From an uncultured Oscillospiraceae bacterium (GTDB lineage: Bacteria; Bacillota; Clostridia; Oscillospirales; Acutalibacteraceae), in contig URFG01000009.1 in NCBI GenBank assembly GCA_900547095.1, forward strand, positions 1-48,670: 48,670 nt of DNA, given 5' to 3'. The notes beneath the pieces are model-generated. The model did not search any database. It saw nothing but the letters and a program-made list of their open reading frames with translations, and was not told the origin of the DNA. Shown here in pieces: positions 41,638-48,670 of this stretch (position 1 is the stretch's first letter; each line of letters begins with the position of its first letter). The position numbers were made by a program, and so were the translations under genes.

Positions 41638-42708
41638 TTAATCATATAAGATCTTCTTTAAAACAGGATATATATTCATTGCCATTCTGTAAAATCCTAT
41701 ATCGGTAGGATGAATTCCTTCTACTGTGGCGCTGCCGTATTCATAACCTGAAAGCAGGCTGTCGCCGTCGATAAAATAAACATTTTTATCGCCATTATCG
41801 AGCGCCTTTAAATAGCTTTCCATTATTATTTTGCGCCTTGTTATTCCGTTAGAAATGCAGTGTACCTGAGGCCTTGAAATCATTATATAAGGCAGATCGG
41901 GATTTTTCTTTCTGATTATTTCATAAAAAGCATAATGCGTTGCTTTCATATGCTCTACATCGGGTGCATTATGATCATAGTCGCACACGAAAGCGCACAT
42001 ATCAATATCTGAAATATATTCAGCTATTTCTTTTTGACCCATGGCGCTGCCCGAAAATCCAAGGTTAATGTAATCCATATCAAGCATTCTTGAAAGAATA
42101 TTTATATAGGAGTTTCCCGGTCTTGAAGCAGCCGCGCCCTGCGTTATAGAAGAGCCGTAAAATACGACCGGCTTTTCATTAGAATATTTATCGGGGCTTT
42201 CAAGCGAATAGCCGTCTTTTATTCCGATATAAACCTTATTTACTTTTTTATAAGATGGGAAATTAAGAACATAATCGGTAAACTGCCCATTATAACCGCC
42301 GAAATAATGGATAGATTCAAAGCTGTGTTTACTATCCACTCCGGGAATATAAGAGCCTTTATAAAAATATCTGCCCTTATTTTCTTTAAAGATATCAAAT
42401 CCGCTCGATCCCGAGATAGACATATTTGAGGTGACTGTGATATTTCCGTCAAATTCAGCTCTTAATGCGATATAGGGTGAATTGGTTTTAAGCCTTAATC
42501 TTACCCCTGCAGGAGCTTTTGAGTTCCAATAAACTCCCTCGCTTATTTTTTCGGAAACAGATTCGGGAAGCCTGATATAATCATTTTGCGATCTTTCGTA
42601 AATTCCGTAAAGGTCAAAATGCTCGTAATCAGCGTCAAACCACACAATGTCTTTTTCTTCAAGAGCCGAATCGAAATTCATATTTTTATCAATTTTTTCG
42701 ATATTCAT
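41638..42708 (-). CDS. SGNH/GDSL-type esterase with N-terminal beta domain
   Basis: The 356-residue product has a jelly-roll-like N-terminal part (about 1-165) and a C-terminal SGNH hydrolase domain with the nucleophile block VVFYGSSITQGAAASRPGNS, the Gly block INLGFSGSAMG and the catalytic pair in EGIHPTDIGF. This two-domain layout resembles carbohydrate deacetylases of the CE2/CE3-like groups. No signal peptide is seen, so a cytoplasmic role on imported acetylated sugars is inferred. It follows the metal ATPase gene on the same strand. Confidence 0.85.
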   Translation of the reverse strand: MNIEKIDKNMNFDSALEEKDIVWFDADYEHFDLYGIYERSQNDYIRLPESVSEKISEGVYWNSKAPAGVRLRLKTNSPYIALRAEFDGNITVTSNMSISGSSGFDIFKENKGRYFYKGSYIPGVDSKHSFESIHYFGGYNGQFTDYVLNFPSYKKVNKVYIGIKDGYSLESPDKYSNEKPVVFYGSSITQGAAASRPGNSYINILSRMLDMDYINLGFSGSAMGQKEIAEYISDIDMCAFVCDYDHNAPDVEHMKATHYAFYEIIRKKNPDLPYIMISRPQVHCISNGITRRKIIMESYLKALDNGDKNVYFIDGDSLLSGYEYGSATVEGIHPTDIGFYRMAMNIYPVLKKILYD

Positions 42709-42773
42709 TTAAAATCCCGCCTTAAATTAATATGCTATGAATATACCACTGTAAATTGTCGCTGTCAAGCTGT

Positions 42774-44630
42774 TTACATTTTTATTTTAAGCGCTCTCAT
42801 TGCATTGCAGACTGCTATTACCATTACTCCTACATCGGAGATAGCCGCAAGCCACATAACTCCGGGAATTCTGATTATGGAAAGTATAAGAACAAGGATC
42901 TTTATAAAAATGGAAAATACAATATTCTGCATTGCTATTTTTCCTGTTTCTCTTGAAAGTTTTACGCAGGACGAAACCTTTGAAATATTATCGTCCATTA
43001 TAACGATATCCGCCGCCTCTATCGCCGCGTCGCTTCCGAGACCGCCCATTGCTATACCGACATCGGCTCTCATAAGAACAGGAGCGTCGTTTATTCCGTC
43101 GCCTGTAAATACAGTCTTGCCGTTGTGCTTGCTCATTATATCTTCGGTTTTTGTAACCTTATCGGCAGGCATAAGTTCGCTGTAATACTCATCGATTTTA
43201 GTCAGAGTCGCAATATTGGCGGCAGTGGCTTCCTTATCGCCTGTCAGCATAACGGTTTTGATTCCGAGTGACTTTAATTTCTTTATCGCCGCCACACTCT
43301 CCGGTTTCAAAACATCGGAAATAACAATGTGTCCTGCGTATTCTCCGCCGTTTGCTATGTGAACGACTGTGCCCTCCATATGGCAGGCGTGATATTTTAT
43401 TCCGTTTTCCGCCATAAGCTTTTCGTTACCGACAAGAAGAATTTTTTTATCTTCCGTAACAGCGCTCATTCCTTTACCGGAAATCTCTTTTACATCGGAT
43501 ATATCGCCCTCAAAGTCAAGCTTTTTGATTTTTGCCGCCGCGATTATCGACTGCGAAATGGGGTGGGAGCTGAATGACTCAACTCTTGCCGCCATCGTCA
43601 AAAGTGCGTCTTCGTCTATCTTTTCGGGGTGAATGGCTACTACCTGGAATTTACCCTTTGTAATAGTTCCCGTTTTATCAAACACACAGCATTTTGCTTT
43701 CGCAAGATTTTCTATCGAATCGGCGCCTTTTATCAAAATTCCGTTTCTTGAAGCTCCGCCGATAGCGCAGAAATAGGTGAGCGGAACGGATATAACAAGC
43801 GCGCAGGGGCAGGAAACAACTAAGAATGAAATAGCGCTGTAAATGTATTTTGCGTAATCACCCGTTATAAGAGAGGGGATTATAGCATAAGCGAACGCGA
43901 GAATTACTACGATAGGCGTATATATTTTTGAAAACTTGGTGATAAATCTTTCGGTTTTAGCTTTCTTTTCTGCGGAATGCTCAACAAGATCGAGAATTCT
44001 CGCAACCGTTGAATCCTTATATTCACCCTCAACGGTGACTTTAAGTACGGCATTGAGGTTTATTCCGCCGCTGTAAATTCTGTCGCCGGATTTAACTTCC
44101 ACCGGCACCGATTCGCCTGTGAGCGCGCTGTTATCCACAGAGCTTTCGCCCTCGCTGACTGTTCCGTCAAGCGCAATCTTCTCGCCGGGCTTAATAACAA
44201 TGGTTTCGCCCGAGCGGACCTCTTTCGGATCGACCGTGGTTATAACACCGTTTCTCTCTACGCTGACGGTTTCCGCTTTAAGATCCATAAGAGCGCCTAT
44301 TTTCTTGCGCGAATTATCCGAGGCAATATCCTCAAAAAGCTCGCCGATATTGAAAAACAGCATAACGAATACCGCTTCGGGGTATTCGCCGATAATAAAC
44401 GCGGCGACCGTTGCGATAACCATTAAAAACGCCTCGTCGAAAATCTCGCCGTGGAAAATGTTTTTAAATGCCTCTGTTATAGCCTCGTATCCCGCAACAA
44501 GATATGGGATAAGAAAAAGCAGAATTTTGCCGTAAGTCGGCAGGTCGATCAATTTGTTAGTTACGACAGCCGCTAAAAACAAAACTATCGTAAGCGAAAT
44601 TTTGATAATACTTTCCTTATGTTCTTTCAT
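42774..44630 (-). CDS. Zn/Cd-type P1B ATPase
   Basis: The enzyme exports divalent heavy metals with ATP. It has the CPC membrane motif in SCPCALVISVPLT, the phosphorylation site FDKTGTITKG, the SHPIS motif of P1B ATPases, TGE (LTGESVP) and GDGINDAPVL. No N-terminal CxxC metal-binding domain is present, so it is a short form of about 618 residues. The ATG at 44630 is seven bases from GGAGG; the ATG at 44636 is only one base from it but overlaps the arsR stop as ATGA, so it remains possible. It is co-transcribed with the ArsR regulator. Confidence 0.93.
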   Translation of the reverse strand: MKEHKESIIKISLTIVLFLAAVVTNKLIDLPTYGKILLFLIPYLVAGYEAITEAFKNIFHGEIFDEAFLMVIATVAAFIIGEYPEAVFVMLFFNIGELFEDIASDNSRKKIGALMDLKAETVSVERNGVITTVDPKEVRSGETIVIKPGEKIALDGTVSEGESSVDNSALTGESVPVEVKSGDRIYSGGINLNAVLKVTVEGEYKDSTVARILDLVEHSAEKKAKTERFITKFSKIYTPIVVILAFAYAIIPSLITGDYAKYIYSAISFLVVSCPCALVISVPLTYFCAIGGASRNGILIKGADSIENLAKAKCCVFDKTGTITKGKFQVVAIHPEKIDEDALLTMAARVESFSSHPISQSIIAAAKIKKLDFEGDISDVKEISGKGMSAVTEDKKILLVGNEKLMAENGIKYHACHMEGTVVHIANGGEYAGHIVISDVLKPESVAAIKKLKSLGIKTVMLTGDKEATAANIATLTKIDEYYSELMPADKVTKTEDIMSKHNGKTVFTGDGINDAPVLMRADVGIAMGGLGSDAAIEAADIVIMDDNISKVSSCVKLSRETGKIAMQNIVFSIFIKILVLILSIIRIPGVMWLAAISDVGVMVIAVCNAMRALKIKM

Positions 44631-44632
44631 TT

Positions 44633-44965
44633 TCATTCCTCCGTAATATGTTCAAGACCCTGACTGATTATGGTTTCGACATGGTCGTCCGCCAGGGAAT
44701 AAAGGCAGGTTTTACCCTCTCTTCGGTATTTCACAAGCCCTGCGCTTTTTAATAACCGCAGCTGGTGGGAAATGGCTGAAGAGGTCATTTTAAGCACTTG
44801 TGCGATATCGTTAACGCAAAGCTCGCCTGAAGAAAGAGCATATAGAATTCGAATTCTCGTGGAATCGCCGAAAAGCCTGTAAAGCTCGGCGAGATCGTAA
44901 AGAATATCAATATCGGGAAGATTTTTATTGATATTCTTTACGATCTTTTTATGGTTGTTTTCCAT
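44633..44965 (-). CDS. ArsR/SmtB family metal-responsive repressor
   Basis: The 110-residue winged-helix protein has the family core LFGDSTRIRILYALSSGELCVNDIA, a recognition helix in KMTSSAISHQLRLLK and the wing REGKTCLYSL. Near the C-terminus, DDHVETIISQGLEH keeps the Asp-x-His...His pattern of the alpha5 zinc site of SmtB/CzrA. I infer a zinc-type sensor that represses itself and the ATPase. A matching operator half-site pair lies at 44989-45002. Its stop overlaps the ATPase start. Confidence 0.92.
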   Translation of the reverse strand: MENNHKKIVKNINKNLPDIDILYDLAELYRLFGDSTRIRILYALSSGELCVNDIAQVLKMTSSAISHQLRLLKSAGLVKYRREGKTCLYSLADDHVETIISQGLEHITEE

Positions 44966-44988
44966 AATAACCTCCTTTTTGCAATATA

Positions 44989-45039
44989 TGAATAATTGTT
45001 CAACTGTTAATATTATACCGTATAATTTCCGATTGTCAA
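44989..45039 (-). promoter_or_regulatory. arsR-ATPase promoter and operator
   Basis: On the minus strand: TTGACA (45039-45034), 16 bases, TATAAT (45017-45012). Just downstream lies TGAACAATTATTCA (45002-44989), matching the TGAA...TTCA inverted repeat bound by SmtB/CzrA-type repressors. Binding there would block transcription initiation. Confidence 0.8.
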
Positions 45040-45049
45040 GAAAAAAATA

Positions 45050-45880
45050 TCAATAATTTTCCGAATTTTTCTGAAATTCTTTAACGGTCACGCCCGTTTG
45101 GTTTTTAAACACCGTATAAAAATAATTCGGATTCTCAAATCCTAATGATAAAGCGGTTTCGTTTCCGCTGTAGCCTTGTTTTAAAAGCTTCATCGCTTTT
45201 GAAATTTTAAGCTGATTAAAATATTTTTTTATGCTTATATCGGAATACATAGAAAAAATTCTTTTCAGATTGCTTTTGCTGGTGTGGCATTCTTCCGCGA
45301 TTTCATCAAGGGTAACAGTCGAGTCGATATTCTTTTTAAGAATATTTATAATTTTTTCGTAAAGCGCCGAGTTTCTGTTTAAAACTGTTTTAACAGAGTT
45401 CCTGTTTCCTTTCACATCAAGGATAAACTGCTTAAAAAGCATATCGAGCTTTGTGTGGAGATTATCGGAAACGGGAAAAGGCAGACCGCTTCTTGAAATT
45501 ATCTTATCGGCAGTGTTTATGAGCTCGGAAAATAGCTCTACTTCTTCGCTTGTTAAAGAAAATGTTTTTTTCTCAAAATATTTTAAAAGTTTACCCGTTG
45601 CGCTGAAGCTTATAACCATAAGCCGAAGTCCGTTTTCACCCGCTAAAAATCTGTGGAATTCGAGCGGGCGGTGAAAGATAATATCATTCTTTTTAAGCTC
45701 ATAAATTCTTTCATCGGCCGTAACCGTCATACTTCCGTTTTTTACGCAGGCGATCTCCCAGAAATTATGAGATTCGCCGGGGAAATAGTAGGCGGTTTCC
45801 ATATCCTGAATAAAGGCTGTGTAGACGCCGTTTAAATTAAGTTCCGGCAAAACCGGAATTTTCTTCCACATATATATCAC
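45050..45880 (-). CDS. AraC family regulator divergent from the GH109-like gene
   Basis: The 276-residue product has an N-terminal cupin-type region (about 25-95; WEIACVKNGSMTVTADE, FHRPLEFHRF) and a C-terminal AraC domain (about 175-272; LDEIAEECHTSKSNLKRIF and LGFENPNYFYTVFKNQTG). It is divergent from the Gfo/Idh/MocA oxidoreductase gene 98 bases away and presumably controls it. The shared gap is AT-rich with several -10-like stretches, none of which I can assign firmly. Confidence 0.88.
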   Translation of the reverse strand: MIYMWKKIPVLPELNLNGVYTAFIQDMETAYYFPGESHNFWEIACVKNGSMTVTADERIYELKKNDIIFHRPLEFHRFLAGENGLRLMVISFSATGKLLKYFEKKTFSLTSEEVELFSELINTADKIISRSGLPFPVSDNLHTKLDMLFKQFILDVKGNRNSVKTVLNRNSALYEKIINILKKNIDSTVTLDEIAEECHTSKSNLKRIFSMYSDISIKKYFNQLKISKAMKLLKQGYSGNETALSLGFENPNYFYTVFKNQTGVTVKEFQKNSENY

Positions 45881-45978
45881 CTTGGCTTTTTTTAGAGAAA
45901 AATTGTCTTTTTATAGATTTTATTATAATAAATAGTATGCTATATTTCAAGTAGCTTATAAAAAAAGGAGCGCTTTTT

Positions 45979-47214
45979 ATGAAAGATAAACTGAAAATTG
46001 CACTAATCGGCCTCGGTCAGCGAGGAATGGGAGTTTTCGAATATGAAATATTAAAGTTGGACGATATTATTATCGCCGGTGTTTGCGACAGCTATGAGGA
46101 CAGAACAAACGCAGCTGCCGAGCTTACACAAAAAGTAAAAGGCTATACCCCTGTTAAATCGACCGATTACAGAGATATGCTTAATCTTGATATCGACGCG
46201 GTAGTTATCACCTGCGCTTGGGAAGACCATATAAGAATAGCCGTTGAAGCGCTTAAAAAGGGAATATATGTAGGCACCGAGGTTGCGGGAGCATTCTCGC
46301 TTGACGACTGCTGGAGGCTTGTAAGAGCGAGCGAAGAAAGCGGTACCCCCTGTATGATGCTTGAAAACTGCTGTTACGGAAAAAGGGAGCTTATGCTTTT
46401 GAATATGGTAAAAAGCGGATTTTTCGGAAAAGTTGTTCATTGCACGGGTATGTACGGCCATTATCTTGCAGACGAGATATTAAACGGTGTTAAAAACAGA
46501 CACTACAGACTCAGAAATTATATCGGAAGAAACTGTGAAAATTATCCCACTCACGAGCTTGTGCCGATAGGAAAACTTCTGGATATCAATAACGGAAACA
46601 GATTTTTAACTTTAACAAGCGTAGCAAGCGCGTCTTACGGTCTTGAGGCTGTCGTTAAGGATAATGAAGAGTTTAAAGATCTTAAGGATACCAGATTTGC
46701 ACAGGGCGATGTTGTTACCACAACGATAAAATGCGCTAACGGCGAAACCGTTACCATTACTCTTGACACCACGCTTCCGAGATATTATTCAAGAGGACTT
46801 ACTGTTCACGGAACAAAGGCTACATATATTGAGGATAATGACAGTCTTTACGAGTATCCTAAGCATAAGCAGTTTACCGATCCGCCGCACAGCAAGGAAA
46901 TCTGGGGCAATATGGCTGAATATGAAAAGGATTATATCCACCCGCTTTGGGAAGGGAGTTCTTCCGGCGGCGGACACGGCGGAATGGATCCGAGATGCTA
47001 CAGAGCATTTTTCGACGCCGCAAAAGCAGGGATAAATCCTCCGATCGATGTTTATGATACGGCAACCTATATGGCTGTAAGCGTGCTCAGCGAGCAATCA
47101 ATAGCTTTAGGCGGAGCGCCCGTATATTTCCCCGATTTTACAAACGGCAGATATTTAAACAGAAAGGATATAGTCGAATATCCCTATATGCTTCATAAGG
47201 TTGAGAAAAAATGA
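45979..47214 (+). CDS. Gfo/Idh/MocA oxidoreductase, GH109-like
   Basis: The 411-residue product has an N-terminal Rossmann fold (IALIGLGQRGMGVFE) and the motif block AGAFSLDDCW, MMLENCCYGKRELMLLNMV and NYPTHELVPIGKLLDINNG. The ENxCYxR and YPTHxLxPxxK patterns are those of GH109 enzymes, which cleave alpha-N-acetylgalactosaminides by an NAD-dependent mechanism. No signal peptide is visible, so it would act on imported sugars. Its stop overlaps the start of a broken sugar-kinase-like gene. AAAGGAG precedes the start. Substrate is inferred from motif similarity only. Confidence 0.82.
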   Translation: MKDKLKIALIGLGQRGMGVFEYEILKLDDIIIAGVCDSYEDRTNAAAELTQKVKGYTPVKSTDYRDMLNLDIDAVVITCAWEDHIRIAVEALKKGIYVGTEVAGAFSLDDCWRLVRASEESGTPCMMLENCCYGKRELMLLNMVKSGFFGKVVHCTGMYGHYLADEILNGVKNRHYRLRNYIGRNCENYPTHELVPIGKLLDINNGNRFLTLTSVASASYGLEAVVKDNEEFKDLKDTRFAQGDVVTTTIKCANGETVTITLDTTLPRYYSRGLTVHGTKATYIEDNDSLYEYPKHKQFTDPPHSKEIWGNMAEYEKDYIHPLWEGSSSGGGHGGMDPRCYRAFFDAAKAGINPPIDVYDTATYMAVSVLSEQSIALGGAPVYFPDFTNGRYLNRKDIVEYPYMLHKVEKK

Positions 47215-47357
47215 AATTAGAAGAAATATTGTCGGAATTCGGGGTAAATGACGCTGAAAGTATTGAAAAATACGGCAGCGGACATATCAACGATACCTAT
47301 CTTGTAATTACAAAAAGTTCTAAAAGATATATTCTTCAAAGGTGTTGTATGCTCTAA
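47211..47357 (+). pseudogene. Truncated sugar-kinase-like gene (APH/NahK type)
   Basis: The ATG at 47211 overlaps the previous stop as ATGA. The first 44 codons encode a family-like N-terminus of phosphotransferase kinases such as N-acetylhexosamine 1-kinase (IEKYGSGHINDTYLV, then RYILQR). At codon 45 the expected continuation is lost and a stop follows at 47355-47357. The break at about 47342/47343 coincides with the end of the mobile element, so the gene was interrupted by insertion. The rest should lie beyond the element's other end, outside the window. Confidence 0.78.
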
Positions 47358-47403
47358 AAGACTTCTTAATCAAGCGGTTGGGAAGTCTCTTAGAACACAC
47401 AAC
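47344..47403 (+). repeat. Imperfect inverted repeat at element end
   Basis: GTTGTATGCTCTAAAAGACTTC would exceed the quoting limit in full, so by position: 47344-47365 matches the reverse complement of 47382-47403 at 19 of 22 bases, around a 16-base centre. It may be the recombinase attachment/binding site or a regulatory hairpin for the recombinase gene. Confidence 0.7.
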
Positions 47404-47430
47404 CTAAAACCGAAGAAAGGAGCGCAAGTT

Positions 47431-48670
47431 ATGAGAAAAAATGAGAAAATCACAGCTCTGTACGAACGACTGAGCCGTGATGACTTTGGCAAAGATGATG
47501 ACCAACAGCGTGAGAGCAATTCCATATCCAATCAAAAGGCAATGTTGGAGGAGTTCGCCGCACGGCAGGGCTTTACAAACATTGTCCATTTCACGGACGA
47601 TGGCATTAGTGGTACTTGCTTTGACCGTCCCGGATTTTTAGCAATGATGAAAGAAGTGGAAGCCGGGAATGTGGAGTATTTGTGCATCAAGGACATGAGC
47701 CGCATGGGTCGTGACTATCTGAAAGTCGGTCAGATTATGGAAATCCTGCGTCAGCGTGGCGTTCGCCTTATCGCCATCAATGACGGCGTGGACAGTGCCA
47801 GAGGGGACGATGATTTTACCCCTTTCCGCAACATTATGAACGAATACTACGCCAGAGACACCAGCCGTAAAATCCGTTCCACTTTCCAGTCCAAAGGCAA
47901 GTCCGGCAAGCACCTCACAGGCACGGTCATTTACGGCTATCTTTGGAACGAAGCCAGAGACCAATGGTTGGTTGACCCCGAAGCCGCCGAGGTGGTCAAG
48001 CGCATCTTTGCCATGACGATTGACGGCTACGGTCCGTATCAGATCGCCAGCAAGCTGAAAGAAGAAAAAGTCCTCATTCCGTCCGCTTACCTTGCCCGGC
48101 ACGGCGAGGGCGTGAACAAAAATAAGACCTTCAAAGATGTGTACGGCTGGGGTTCTTCCACCATCTGCAACATTCTTGAAAAGCGTGAATATCTGGGACA
48201 CACCATCAACTTCAAGACCCGAAAGCACTTCAAGGACAAGAAAAGCCATTATGTCCCGGAGGACGAATGGACAATTTTCGAGAATACCCATGAAGCTATC
48301 ATTGACCAGCAGACCTTTGACCTTGTGCAGAAAATCCGTGGGAATGTCAGACGCTACCCGGACGGCTGGGGCGAAGCAGCTCCCCTCACAGGCTTGCTTT
48401 ATTGTGCCGATTGCGGCGGCAAGATGTATGTCCACCGTACCAACAACGGCAAGCGTATTTCTCAATATACCTGTTCCCAATACAGCAAAGTCCCAGTTGG
48501 AAAGCTCTGCACGACACAGCACCGTATCAATGAAGATGTGGTACTGTCCCTTGTTTCCGAAATGCTCAAAGCTATTGCCGAGTATGCGAAGCATGACAGA
48601 GCCGAGTTTGTCCGAGTGGTGCAGGAAGCGCAGTCCAGCCAGCAGACGGCAGAGGTCAAGAAACAGCGGA
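47431..48670 (+). CDS. Large serine recombinase (partial at right edge)
   Basis: The frame is open from ATG 47431 to the window end (413 codons, no stop). The N-terminal resolvase domain has ALYERLSRDD with the catalytic Ser15, then HFTDDGISGTCFDRPGFLAM and KDMSRMGRDYLKVGQ. A recombinase domain follows (VIYGYLWNEARDQWLVDPEA, KREYLGHTINFKT) and a zinc beta ribbon with GLLYCADCGGKMYVHR. Such TnpX/TndX-like enzymes excise and integrate mobile elements through circular intermediates. AAAGGAG precedes the start. Codon use differs from the host genes. Confidence 0.93.
   Translation, partial: MRKNEKITALYERLSRDDFGKDDDQQRESNSISNQKAMLEEFAARQGFTNIVHFTDDGISGTCFDRPGFLAMMKEVEAGNVEYLCIKDMSRMGRDYLKVGQIMEILRQRGVRLIAINDGVDSARGDDDFTPFRNIMNEYYARDTSRKIRSTFQSKGKSGKHLTGTVIYGYLWNEARDQWLVDPEAAEVVKRIFAMTIDGYGPYQIASKLKEEKVLIPSAYLARHGEGVNKNKTFKDVYGWGSSTICNILEKREYLGHTINFKTRKHFKDKKSHYVPEDEWTIFENTHEAIIDQQTFDLVQKIRGNVRRYPDGWGEAAPLTGLLYCADCGGKMYVHRTNNGKRISQYTCSQYSKVPVGKLCTTQHRINEDVVLSLVSEMLKAIAEYAKHDRAEFVRVVQEAQSSQQTAEVKKQR

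Larger units (their letters stand above)
47343..48670 (+). mobile_element. Left end of a serine-recombinase mobile element
   Basis: The element starts at the break in the kinase gene, carries an imperfect inverted repeat and then a large serine recombinase close to its end, the usual layout of conjugative or mobilisable elements of the Tn4451/Tn5397/Tn1549-like type. Base composition becomes clearly richer in G and C than in the chromosomal genes. It continues past the right edge, so its cargo and other end are unknown. Confidence 0.8.

Noticed and set aside
47638..48594. 318-codon open frame antisense to the serine recombinase
   Set aside because: The plus strand encodes an unmistakable recombinase; the antisense frame has no domain signature and is a by-product of its GC-rich codon use.
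1..48670. CRISPR arrays, rRNA or tRNA genes
   Set aside because: I saw no spaced direct repeats and no rRNA or tRNA-like conserved segments; the only tRNA-related RNA is the T-box leader of thrS.

Overview
The window looks like a chromosomal segment of an anaerobic, low-to-moderate GC Firmicute of the class Clostridia, probably a gut Oscillospiraceae- or Ruminococcaceae-like bacterium. The evidence is the rimP-nusA-rnpM-ylxQ-infB-rbfA-nrnA-truB-ribF gene order, a T-box on thrS, strong AGGAGG-type ribosome binding sites, several TTG starts, sigma-A promoters with 16-17 base spacers and FeoAB/Rrf2 iron genes. Metabolism is fermentative and sugar-acid based (acetate kinase, Na+-pump decarboxylase beta subunit, NADP-type glutamate dehydrogenase). 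Identifications come from reading translated sequence, not from database searches.

Layout. 1-1831: a zinc-ribbon/PASTA protein with a kinase fold that has lost its catalytic residues. 1843-9691: the translation/transcription housekeeping operon, starting from a strong promoter and a leader hairpin. 9704-11743: a lipoprotein and a DUF1015 protein. 11787-16116 (minus): an Rrf2 regulator, a FeoA-FeoB fusion, a LiaF-like membrane protein and an alpha/beta hydrolase. 16185-18828 (plus): an AI-2E-type permease and a CorC/HlyC-type protein; the latter has a structured leader encoding a 28-residue acidic peptide. 18875-20374 (minus): a small gamma-like subunit and OadB behind a riboswitch-like leader with its own terminator. 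20392-24483: an AT-rich GtrII-like membrane protein, a CapA-like protein and an AraC regulator. 24565-26644: rhamnose isomerase and rhamnulose-phosphate aldolase.

26678-32539 (minus): an operon-like run with tmcAL (apparent AUA start), a DUF4380-like protein, a GT2-GtrA-phosphodiester glycosidase fusion, a membrane-anchored unknown and a PAP2 phosphatase. 32570-35143 (plus): ackA and galK. 35202-37870: nagB-nagA with a divergent AraC regulator. 37910-40128 (minus): T-box-controlled thrS. 40170-41577: gdhA. 41638-45039 (minus): an SGNH esterase, a metal-exporting P-type ATPase and its ArsR regulator. 45050-47357: an AraC regulator divergent from a GH109-like oxidoreductase, followed by a sugar-kinase-like gene that is cut off after 44 codons.

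The truncation coincides with the left end of a mobile element. From about 47343 the sequence changes composition and encodes a large serine recombinase that runs off the right edge. There are no tRNA, rRNA or CRISPR features that I can support. The most interesting leads are the leader-peptide/hairpin leader of the CorC gene, the riboswitch-like leader of oadB, the hairpin that buries the feoAB start, the AUA start of tmcAL and the pseudokinase.
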